Under the pieces are notes generated by a model that was not told the DNA's origin, made no database searches, and worked only from the letters and a program-made list of their open reading frames with translations. A stretch of DNA of 64,000 nucleotides, from NCBI GenBank assembly GCA_009746045.1, contig RPFO01002176.1:1-64000 (forward strand), in the 5' to 3' direction. The translations under genes were made by a program, and so were the position numbers. Positions 1-11,100 of the stretch are shown here, one piece after another; position 1 is the first letter of the stretch; each line of letters begins with the position of its first letter. Origin of the DNA: Mesostigma viride. Taxonomy: Eukaryota > Streptophyta > Mesostigmatophyceae > Mesostigmatales > Mesostigmataceae.

Positions 1-1560
1 AGAGAGATTCTTTCTTTTCTTTTCTTTCTTTCTTGCTGCCTTCTTGCCTCCCTCCCTGCTCCTCCTCCCCCTCCCTCCCCTCCCCTCCCTCCCTCCCCTC
101 CTCCTCCCTCCATCCACTCCCTACCACTCACACTGTCATCCTACTCCTCCTCGTTCTTCCTTATGGTGATGCCTCTACGGCTCTCCGCGTTCTACGTTCA
201 GATTCCTCGACATCCGCTCTCAATAGAGCCGCTCCTACCGACGCGCCGGTCGTCTTGACCCTCTATTAGCAATGCAGCACCTAAATCAGGCCGTATAAGA
301 ACTCACCCGATTCAAGTCCATGCCTTCCCTTATACTCTTGCTTCCCTTGCCACGTCCGCGTCCGCTACGCGCCATCCTCCTCCCTCCCTCCCTCCCTCCC
401 CCCTCCCTCCTCCTCCCTCCCTCCTACCCTCCCTCTTCCTCTTCCTCTCCCTTCCTCCCTTCCTCCCTCCCTCCCTCCCTCCTCCCTCGTTCCTCCCTCC
501 CTCCTCCCCCCCTCCCCCCTCCCCCTCCCTCCCTCCCTCCTCCCTCCCTCTCCTCCTCCTCCTCCTCCTCCCTCCCCTCCTCCTCCCTCCCTCCCTCCCT
601 CCTCCCTCCTCCCTCTCCCTCCCTCCTCCCTCCTCCCTCCTCCTCCCCTCCCTCCCTCCCTCCCTCTCCCCCTCTCCCTCCCCCCTCTCCCTCCCTCCTC
701 CTCCCTCCCTTCCTCCTCCCCTCCCTCCCTCCCTCTCCTCCCCCTCTCCCTCCCTCCCTCCCTCCCTCCCTCTCCTCCCTCCCTCCTCTCCTCCCTCCCT
801 CCCCTCCTCCCTCCCCCCTCCCTCCCTCCTCCCTCCTCCTCCCTCCCTCCCTCCCTCCCCCTCCTCTCCCTCCCTCCTCCCTCCCTCCCTCCTCCCTCCT
901 CCTCCCTCCCTCCTCCCTCCCTCCTCCTCCTCCTCTCCCTCCTTCCCTCCCCCTCCCTCCCTCCTCCTCCCTCCTCCCTCTCCTCCCTCCCTCCTCCCTC
1001 CCTCCCTCCCTCCTCCCTCCCTCCCTCCCTCCTCCCTCCCCTCCCTCCCCCTCCTCCCTCCCTCCCTCCCTCCCTCCTCTCCTCTCCCTCCTCCCTCCCC
1101 TCCCTCCTCTCCTCCCTCCCTCCCTCCCTCCCTCCCCTCCCTCCCTCCCTCCTCCCTCCCTCCTCCCTCCCCTCCCTCCTCCCTCCCTCCCTCCCTCCCT
1201 CCCTCCCTCCCTCCCTCCTCCTCCCTCCTCCTCTCCCTCCTCTCCCTCCCTCCCTCCCTCCCTCTCCCTCCCTCCTCCCTCCCTCCCTCCCCTCCCTCCC
1301 TCCTCCCTCCTCCCCCCTTCCTCCCGTCCCTCCTCCCTTCCCTCCCCTTCCCTCCTCCCTCCTCCTCCTCCCTCCCTCCTCCTCCCTCCCTCCTCCTCCT
1401 CCCTCCTCCCTCCCCCTCCCTCCCTCCCCCCCCTCCCTCCCTCCCTCCCTCCTCCTCCCTCCCTCCCCCTCCTCCCTCCCTCTCCTCCTCCTCCCCCTCC
1501 CTCCCTCCCTCCCCTCCTCCCTCCCTCCCCCTCCTCCCTTATTACTCCATTCAGTCATTC
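1..1560. repeat. Polypyrimidine (CCT/CCCT)n low-complexity array
   Basis: Almost pure C/T on the + strand, built from irregular CCT, CCCT and CCTC units. The run is densest from about 370 to 1540 and is interrupted by roughly 200 bases of ordinary sequence (about 160-360). Long open frames on both strands here encode only Pro/Ser/Leu or Gly/Arg/Glu repeats and are composition artefacts. It lies upstream of the first recognisable TTC4 exon, so it is either an early TTC4 intron or the 5' flank. Exact length is likely unreliable in an assembly. Confidence 0.9.
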
Positions 1561-2095
1561 ATTCACCGCGCGCATGTTCCCTGCTCAAGCGTCTGGAATA
1601 GGTTTATAGCGAAATAGCTGTAGCGCTGCTGCTAGCACGTCGGATGAAGCCACAATGCCTTTTGATTGACGGTTGCAGTCTAGGCACAAATGATGGAGGA
1701 ACCTTTCCGCTGTTGAACTGATAGTTAATGATTGGTGCTTTCCAAAGGATTAATGGCACTTGTATGCCTGCGCGTGGCCTACCGCTTTTGGCCTACCCGT
1801 TGTGGGCCTTCCTTTTGGGCCTACCGTTGTGGCCTTCCCTTTTTGGCCTACCGCTTTGGCCTACCGCTTTTGGCTACGCATTCCCCTCAGAGCGCTGGCC
1901 AGCCAGTGAAGCAATACCATGAATTATGCATGCCAGGTGGCTTAGACCCGTGCAGGCTGATGGATGGGGTGGCAACCATCGTGACTCCGTGTAGCTGTGC
2001 CTCTTTTTGTTCCGGCGGGGCGGGTTGTCCATGATGTACTCGCTCATCTGTGATTTGCATGCTCAATTGATGGTTTACGTGCCGGGTGGCGGCAG
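1561..2095. other. Non-coding stretch with a small GGCCTACC minisatellite
   Basis: No exon was recognised. Around 1775-1880 the motif GGCCTACCGCTTTT and variants repeats about seven times. The stretch ends in a good 3' splice site (GGCGGCAG at 2088-2095) leading into the first TTC4 exon. The exons that should encode the TTC4 N-terminus and first TPR helices were not found here. Confidence 0.6.
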
Positions 2096-2159
2096 GGAAC
2101 TTTGGCAAGGCGTTCAACGATGCGCAGCAGCGATCGCTCTTAACCCGGGCAACATCAAG
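2096..2159 (+). other. TTC4: TTC4 exon with a one-base frame disruption
   Basis: The first half reads GNFGKAFNDAQQ in one frame and the second half AIALNPGNIK in another. The two are adjacent parts of the same TPR helix pair in TTC4 proteins. One base appears to be missing in the CAGCAGCGATCG stretch near 2128-2140. Donor GT is at 2160. This is either a sequencing or assembly indel or a real lesion that would inactivate this copy. The remaining exons are intact, which favours an error. Confidence 0.7.
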
Positions 2160-5100
2160 GTATGGACCCTCCTTCGGCAGCAATGTCTAGGGCCAAGCCG
2201 CTAGATTAGAACTGGTGGACAGGCTGATAGGCGGAACGGGTAGGATAGACTGGAGCTGGATGGACACGCTGATGGGCGGGAACGGGTAGGATAGAGTCAA
2301 ATACTTCTCTATCACATCACCAGGGTCAGTGCTCCATGTCTCCCAGCGGGCATGTGTTTCGATTTGGATTATAATAGTTTCTATTCTCCTGTTGCATCGC
2401 TGAGGTTAATTTTTCATCATCTTCTGGGTAACTCTGTTCCTCTTTGTTGATTGAGCAATGAGCATGTAACCGCCACTGAGTCTCTTTGTGGTTTGCTCTC
2501 ACGCCAGGCCCTACTTTCCCCTACTTGCCGCAGAGGCGTGCACCCAGTACCTTGGTCGCTCCTTGTGTTGAACCTGAAGCTCCATCGGATGGTTTCTCTT
2601 AATCCCAGCCCTACTTCCGGAAAGGCATGCGTCCAGTACTGTGTTGGTCCCTTTGTCACCCTGCCTGCCGCATGGGGTGGCACTGTTTGTTGGATGAACC
2701 GCGCGTTGCTGTTTTTTTTTTGGGTTCGTGTTCATCCCAGGCCTACTTGCGCGCCGCAAACGTGTGCGCCCAGTACTGTGTTGGTTCTTGTGTCAAACCG
2801 CAGCGTGCTGTGTTGCACCGCAGGGTTTTCCTATGGTTTACCCCCATCATGGCGAGTGTGCGTCCCCGGTGTTCCCCCTTCCTAGGCCTACTTGCGCGGC
2901 GCCAAGGCTCATAGTTACACTTGGAGAGCATCCCTAGCACTGATGGGGCTTGTCTGCATCCATGCTGACGCGTACTCCCTTGCCAGGCCTACTTCCGCGC
3001 CGCCAAGGCCTGCGTCCAGCTGAACAAGTACGAGGAGGCCGCCAAGATGTGCACTGCCGCGCTCGAACGTGAGTGGACAGGCTGCCACGTGGCACTGCCT
3101 TGTTGTTAATGCCACATGCCTGCTTGAGTAGGATGACGAGCAGTGCTTGATACCTGCAGTGCTCATTGGCTCCACTGGATGGGAACCACACTATTGAAAT
3201 GCTATTCACTTGCTATTCAAACACCAATTTCATACTTATCAAATGCTCATCAGAGACTACTCAAACAAGATCCTGACCAACATGGACAGATTGATAGAGG
3301 TGGGAAGGGGCAAGGAGCAAGGAGCAAGGGTTTTCTGTCTTTGGGTTTGTTGTGTTTGGGGCATGAGGGCGAGGGCAAATTCGGAGGGTGACTGGGGGAG
3401 GGTTGACCGGTTCGCCGGTTCCAGGAAAGAGGTTAGCCAATGTCGACTTGCTGGCGTCGTCTCTCGTGTCCTGGCATGCTGGCATTTTCTCTGTTATATT
3501 GTGGCATGCTGGCGTCTAATATTATGGCATGCTCATGTGGGTGTCCTACTCCCACACGATGGTTCCCCAGCTGCCGTACCCCTACGGCCTGTGTGACATT
3601 TCTGTCTGGTTGTCGTACCCGTACAGAGTGTTTCCGTGAGTGCCCTACCCCCTCACGACGTTTTTCTGAAAGTTCCCCACCTCTACACGTGTTTATCTGC
3701 GGCTGCTCTACCCTTGCGGGATGTCTTTGTCGGTGCCTCGCGCTGTCGTCCGCAGGAGACCCTAGCAATGCCGAGATGCAGTCGCTCAAGGCCAAGGCGG
3801 CTGCGCATCATGAGGAGGCTGCGAGAGGTATCGTGAAAATTTTATACGATACACAGATTCAAACACAGGACCTCTAGCACCGAGGTATCGTGTTTAGACT
3901 GGGGGGTCGTGAAAGTCATGGGTTAAGGGAGGGGGATTGTGTAAGAGATATGAAGTAATGGGTATGGGGCCGTACTTGAGAGTTAAGGGGGTGGTAAAAG
4001 GTTGGGTTAGATGAAGGGGGTTGAGTAAGAGATATGAATGACTGGATATTGGGCCGCACTTGAGAGTTGAGGGGTCTCGCAAAAGGTGTCGCGTTCGCGT
4101 GCCATATCATCCTGGACTGGTCATTACCGCTACTTGGAATGCATCCACTATCAGCAGTAATCATGTGTGAGATATGCCACCTAAGGGACCTGCAGTGGCG
4201 TCACGCAAGGGGCCTCACAGCTGCTCTTATAACTACAACATTACAACTCGACAGTCTTTGTAATTCGTCATGTATCTCATTGGAATTGAAAGGTCTTTTG
4301 GCTGCTTTGATGATAAAGCATTGTCTCAAGAATCGGCTGATTGGGCCGGATTGCCTGTCATGAAGGTGGCGGTGCCGTAAAGGACCGCACCTTACATTCT
4401 CATTTTATGCAAGAATCGGCTGATTGGGCCGGATTGCCTGTCATGAAGGTGGCGGTGCCGTAAAGGACCGCACCTTACATTCTCATTTTCATAAAATGAG
4501 AATGTAAGGTGCGGTCCTTTACGGCACCGCCACCTTCATGACAGGCAATCCGGCCCAATCAGCCGATTCTTGAGATAATGCTTTATCATCAAAGCAACCA
4601 AAAGACCTTTCAATTCCAATGAGATACATGACGAATTACAAAGACTGTCGAGTTGTAATGTTGTAGTTATAAGAGCAGCTGTGAGGCCCCTTGGGTGACG
4701 CCACTGCAGGCCCTTTGTGGCGGCAGTGCGCGTGTGTTCCCGACCTAGTTCCTACTGGCACGCATGCCAACGACGACCAGGGTTGCCCGAAGGCCCTGTC
4801 CCTTGTCTCGTTCTCAGTCTTACACACGACATTCTTAACAAAACCAATACATTGCCGTATCCGTCAGTCCATCCTCATGGCAACTGACTGCATGCAACCA
4901 CTCACGGGGGCTGCTCCGGGCTGCTCGAACTATTTCACCCCATGAAGACAACAAACCAGTTGTGAGGGAGAGAAACGGACGAACAACGACCACCATGGTT
5001 CGTTGCTCATCCTTCCATACTGCTCAAAGCTCAAGCCTGGCGGCTGGCGCCACTAGCGCCACTCTTGACATCAGCCAATCATAACATTGTCTAATTTCCG

Positions 5101-8100
5101 ACAAGCTAACCTTCAAGCTTTAACTGTGAAACGAACACAAATATACAAGGGCAAATCTATCGGCCATGCCAGGCACCGCCTGGGGCTTCCGTGCATTTGT
5201 GTCTCGTGTCCCACGTTGACATCCTGAAATTGCATAGCTGCTTGCCAGCTTGCTGTGTACCAGCATTCGGCAAACTGCCCTTGTGACGAATGTCAGTGAA
5301 ATTCAGGTCCGCCCAAAAGTTCCGTCATCAAATTCAGCGGACTTGGCGCGTAAGTACAACTGAGATCCGCGGCGTCAGTACCGGGCCGCGGTATAGCAAC
5401 CCGCACAAGGCTGCAGATGTCAGAATTACGCCAAAATCTGAATTGCGGACGTGATAAATCACGGACGCGGCAAAGGTGTGGGTTATATTAAAGGGGCTGA
5501 GTAAGAGATATGAATTACTGGATATGGGGCCATTAGTGGTATGGGCATTTTAGAGTGGCGTGGGGTTTCAAGAGGTATGGCTTACTGGAAGGAGGACGTG
5601 AGATGTATGGTTTCCTGAGATGCCGTGAGATGTGTGGACTTTTTTTAGGGGGCCATCGGACTTACTACTATAACTTTACCTAGATTTCTTGAAAATTCAG
5701 GGGGCTTAGTTCTTGATTCGTTGCAGCATCCTTAAATCGCAGGTCTCGAAACCCGCTGCCGCTCGCTGGATTTGGTTGCTGCTGATGCGGCACCAAGTTC
5801 ATGGTGCCTGCATTGGCAGCATGTTCGCCTGCATGCGCGCACACCATTGCATGCATTATTTAATTACTATTATTAACTATGGGTGGATGTCGGGAGCAAG
5901 CCGTTTGGGGCTTTGCGACAAAACCGCGCGGGCTATGCCACACGTGATCAAGGCGGCGAACACATCAACGGTCCTGTTCAGGGAAGAGTACGTTGCCCGT
6001 CTGTCAAGAGCCCTTGTCTGCCTGTGCCGAAGGCCTGCACCAGGATGCAGAGAGAGTCCTCTGTGGCCTACCCACTTGAGGCAGTGAGAGAAGCTAGGGC
6101 GCCCTCCCTCCCTCTCGTTGTGTATAGGGGGTTGAAGGTTCCTTTATAGGTACCCATGTGAAGCAGTCTACGTGCTTTCACTTTAATTTGAGGCCTTGTG
6201 TCACCCTTGTTCTTGGCTTCTGACATTGTCTCGCTCCACTGCATTTGTCATGTCTGTAACCTACCTTTTGTATGCCTTCATATGTAACCGTGCTCGACTT
6301 GCTTGTATTTGTTGCCTCTGTTCCTTGAAGCCGCCACGGTGAAGCGGGAGCGGGAGGCGCGGGTACTGACAAAATACACGGTGAGTTGATGAGCTGGGAA
6401 AGTGGAAACCGCCGAAGGTGTTACAGCCAATGATGTCGAAAGTTGTGGAGCAAAAAACTGTCAAACTCCATGAATGCACGTGTCAGCACGCCAGGTCGTA
6501 CCATGGCCTCTCTTGTGCAGATGCAGGTGTCAGCATTCGCTGTTACCCTTGTGCTCGTAAACGCCTCGCAGCTCTCAAATCTTTTCTGCCCGCCGTGTCG
6601 ACGTGCTCCCCACGACTTCCTCCTACCTGTATGGAAAGAAGCGCCCAACCCCACACCCCAACCCCACCCCACCCACCCACCCACCCACCCACCCACCCAC
6701 CACCCACCCACCCACCCACCCACCCACCCACCCACCACCCACCCACCCACCCACCACCCACCCACCCACCCACCCACCCACCCACCTACTTTGCACTATG
6801 TAACTTTGCAGAACATTGTGGTTGCGCTGGCCAGCCGAGGCGTGCGCATGGGCCCTGCCCTCTACAAGGACCGGAGCGGGGGCAAGGAGGTGTCGGTGGA
6901 TGAGGAGGGCAAGGTACTGTGCTGGTTGTATTGTGGTGTACTAGTATACCAGTAGAGACTAGTGGAGTAGTACTAGTGCTAGTGTGATGAATGTATGTGA
7001 CTAGTGTGACATTTGTGTATGACTAGTGTAGTGTATGTATGTGGACCAGTCACCAGGGTGACGTAATGGTAATGTGTGACTAGTATATCTTCAAGGAGGT
7101 GCTGGTGGACGAGCAGGAGAAGATGCGGCACTGTGACCATCGGTCAACTGGGGCCATTTACCCAAATCGTCAGGGTTATCAAAAAGTGTTAACGAAGCTA
7201 GAATGTTAAGCAAACAATACCGCTATGGCAGCTAGTGCTGGGTTTCTTGCCGCCCTTGCTCGCTTAGCTTCTTCCTGTCTCGCGCCCAGTGTATCCTTAA
7301 ATATGTTCGCACTTAGCCACATGTGCCACATGTGCCACATGTGCTTGTAGTGCCACATGTGCTTGGCGGCAAAATGACACTAATAAAAACGGCGCTAATA
7401 AAAACGGCACTAAATGAAACGGCAATAATAAAAACGGCGCTATTCAAAACACTGGCTCCCATTGTGTTGCTGCTCTCACACATGTAATCTCCCGTTCTCG
7501 AAATACAAGGAGCACTGCGAAGGTCTCCGCGACGTCCCACAAACGCACGATCCACAATGCCGTGCTTTGCAAGCCCTTGCTAGTGTCCCGCGACCTCCCA
7601 TTGTATGCACAAGGCGCAGGGTGTTATAATGCAAAGCGTATGCGTGTTTCAGTCAGCCCCTAATTAATCTATGGTGCGATGCGTGTTTCAGTTAGCCCCT
7701 AATTAATCTATGGTGCGATGCGTGTTTCAGTTAGCCCCTAATTAATCTATGGTGCGATGCGTGTTTCAGTTAGCCCCTAATTAATCTATGGTGCGATGAG
7801 TGTCTCAGTCAGCCCCTCGTTATTCTAATAAATCATTTTAGGAGAGGCTGAGGCACGGCTCCTGCTTCTACGGCGTGGGGTGTGAAAAAGTTGTTTGACG
7901 TGCGTGGCTTATGCTGGTCACCGTTACCTTATGCTGGTCACCGTTACCTTATACTGGTTACCGTTACCTTATGCTGGTTACCGTTACCTTATGCTGGTTA
8001 CCGTTACCTTATACTGGTTACCGTTACCTTATACTGGTTACCGTTACCTTATACTGGTTACCGTTACCTTATACTGGTCACCGTTACCCCCTTGGTTGAA

Positions 8101-11100
8101 ACCAATGCCTTTACAGATGGGCGGCTGTAGTTGCATGCAGAGGCACAAGGCGCGGTTGCTGCAGCTCTGCTTTGGCACAGACGGAATCACGTTTTCCTGT
8201 GCGGTTCATCGCCACTTGCTTTTTGAATGGTGTTTTGCGTGCTCATCCCGCGGTGGCATGCCTTCGGCATGAAGGAGAATGGGGGTCTCTGCCCTTTTAA
8301 TTAATTAATCCCGCGGTGGCACGCACGCGGATGTCTCGCAGGTGCACTGGCCAGTGCTGCTCATCTACGGCGAGGTCATGGTTTCCGACCTGATCGAGGA
8401 TTTTGAAGAGGACGCACAAGTGGGCGCCTGCCTGGATCAGATATCCTCTTTGACACGCGCTTCGAGTCGGTCCCTGGGTCACTTGCGCTTTCTGGCATGC
8501 ACTCTTTTTTGTTTTTCCCTTTAGTTTTTTGTTTTCTTGTCCCTTTAACTAGAAGCTGCACCAAATATCCCTCTTATCCCTAAGACGTGCCACGTAACTC
8601 ATTGCTTCCAGTGCTCCCTAGTTCCTACGACGTGCCACATAACTCATCGCTTCCAGTGCTCCCTCGTTCATTCCTGGGTCAGATGCATCTACACCACGCT
8701 TCATATTACCCCTTTGGACTCTTGAGTCCTGGGCCAGACTTGCATTTGCACATGTGGGCTGCTTATTCCCCATCATCCCATTCACCTAATGCGGCTGCTC
8801 TGTGAAACCATGGCATCGCATTTGTAAAAATGTGAGCGTACTGACCCACCTCTCTTTTGAAGGGATCGTGGTCACTTAACCACATCTTCTGGGTATAGGT
8901 CCTGCTTGGTAGAGATGTTCCTTGATTAAAACATGGCTATGCTGCCAACGTGACTCAATAATGTGTTTTTGTTGTAATTGTATTGTTACCAACGTGTCAG
9001 ACAAAAGCTCCGAGAGATTAGTTCCACGGTTGTGCTGCCAACATGTTGTTACCAGCACATGGCTCCGTGCCGCTGGCCACTATGCCTTAAACCGGAGACC
9101 AGGAGCATCCCTACCCCCTAAACCCTTGACAGTATACTCCCTGTAGACCAGGATACTATAATGCCAGTGACCACCCTTCCACGCGCTTGCGTGGTTGGGT
9201 TGTTGGTTGGGTTCCATCTGTACAGCTGGCGTTATTGGTGATTGGATCCAAGTTTTGTACTCGGCTCTGTTGGCCCGAGTCTCCCTGCTGCGCTTTCTGC
9301 CGAATATCTCCTGCAGGTTGCATTTCCTTGACTCTCTCTTTTCCTGGTGGCCCCCCAAACCTCTATTGTGGTAAACTCCTCCGCTGTCTTCCCACACTTT
9401 TTTCCACACTTTTTCCCCACACTTTTGGGCTTGTGGCGGCCCGCTCATGCGGCCCCACACTTTACTCCACACTTTACTCCACCCATCCCAACGCCAATAA
9501 GGCTGATGGTGCCTCCTCAACATCCACCCCGACTGCTTGAACCCCGATCGGGGTGAACCGCATCCCCCCCAAACCGGGACACCGGAACGGCCCCCTACCA
9601 TACATGTCACCTATGCACTGGCTGTGGGACGCCCGCCGATTGGTTGTGTTCGTCTCTTGTATTTTTTTTCTTCTTGTATTTGTTTGCCTCTTGTACTTGT
9701 TTTCCCCTTGTATTTGTTTTTGTCTTGTATTTGTTTTCCTCTTGTATTTGTTTTCCTCTTGTACTTGTTTTTGTCTTGTATTTGTTTTCCTCTTGTACTT
9801 GTTTTTGTCTTGTATTTGTTTTTGTCTTGTACTTGTTTTTGTCTTGTATTCGTTTCACTCTTGTATTTGTTTCGCTCTTGTATTTGTTTTTGTCGTGCAT
9901 TCGCTTGCCTCCTGTGCATGCTTCTCTCGGGGTTTTGCCCCAGCACATGTTTGGAGAAGATTCTCCTCAGCTACCGTGGGACCGGGAGGGGGCCTACACG
10001 CGGGATCGCGTCGAGCTCTACTGCTGGGTGAGTCCAAGAATAGCACCCACCTGACACCTGGGTGAGCGCAGAGTCGCATGTGCTCTACAGCTGGGTGGTG
10101 CAAGAACAGCAAGCACTTGGCACTACTGGGTGAGCGCAGAGAACGGGAGCAAGCACGCATGAGGCGGACTGGTGGGTGAGTGCCGCAGAGTAGTGTGCTT
10201 AAACATGGTTTAAAGCCACTCCCACGTATACTACACATTCGGATTCCAGTCCATCATGCGATGGGAACAATTAAGGTGCAAGGGGTCTTACCGTCTAGCC
10301 GTCGGTACTCCGCATCTTCACGGATAATTCAATTTCACGGAGCCCACGCTGGAGACAGTGGAGCAGTCGTTACACCATACATGCGGGTCGGAACTTAGTG
10401 CTCTACAGCTGGGCGAGTGCAGATTTGCTCACACGTTGGCATGTATGGCTGAGTCATCGTTCCATCGCAGGCCACCGCGTCTCTGTAGATATCCCTGCCT
10501 GATGAACGTTGGTTGCCTGGGTGAGTGCAGAGTGGCGCATACCTTGGTACTGATGGGTGAGTGCAGACTCAAGAATCAAGGGCGTGCTAAGCTGTACGGG
10601 TGGGCGAGTGCAGAGTCGCGTGAGTGCACGTCTGGGCTGTGGTGGACGGTGGTGGGTGAGTCCAGAGTTGTGTGCGCTTTTAAGACGTGCTGCTGGGTGA
10701 GTCCACAGTAGCACGCAGTTTGATAAGTTTTTTTCCCAAGTGTATTCCGCTGCTTGAGTCGCCATCAGCCATTTCATACGGGCCCGCATCTTTACCCCGC
10801 AACTGTGCACCCCGTAACTGTGCACACGCCATCCCACATGATCCCGTCACACATACACACACATGCATAAACACACTCACCCACCCACCCACCCGCCCGC
10901 CCGCCCGCCGCCCGCCCGCCGCCCCCGCCCGCCCGCCCGCCCGCCCGCCCGCCCGCCGCCCGCCCACTGTCCCACACAACGCGCAGAAACACGAGTGTGT
11001 GCCCCTGGCTCCCAAGGACCTGCTCAAGAGCTACGTGCAGCCCAGTTTGAGCCTGGCGCCCGATGTACTGGCATCTGCCCAGGCCAGCATGCAGGGCCAG

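Larger units (their letters stand above)
8441..9946 (+). other. Probable AT-AC (U12-type) intron of TTC4
   Basis: The exon reads through DAQVGACLDQ to 8440, followed directly by ATATCCTCTT, close to the U12 donor consensus ATATCCTT. The next exon homology starts at MFGED after ..CCCAGCAC, so the intron would end in AC at 9946. With these ends WPV..MFG spans 34 residues, the length I count in human TTC4. The only GT-AG alternative (GT at 8420, AG at 9943) would give 28. No convincing TCCTTAAC branch site is visible before 9946, which lowers confidence. Confidence 0.65.

Noticed and set aside
170-300. Possible upstream TTC4 exon (contains ALNRAA in translation)
   Set aside because: The resemblance to the LNAVLYTNRAA region is limited to a few residues, with no matching splice sites or continuation.
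320-1609. Long open frames (up to 429 codons) over the polypyrimidine array, both strands
   Set aside because: Pro/Ser/Leu or Gly/Arg/Glu only. They are produced by a stop-free C/T composition.
8342-8419. GT-AG splicing of TTC4 from GT 8420 to AG 9943
   Set aside because: Phase works, but it deletes six residues from a segment whose length matches human TTC4 exactly under the AT-AC model. Kept only as the alternative.
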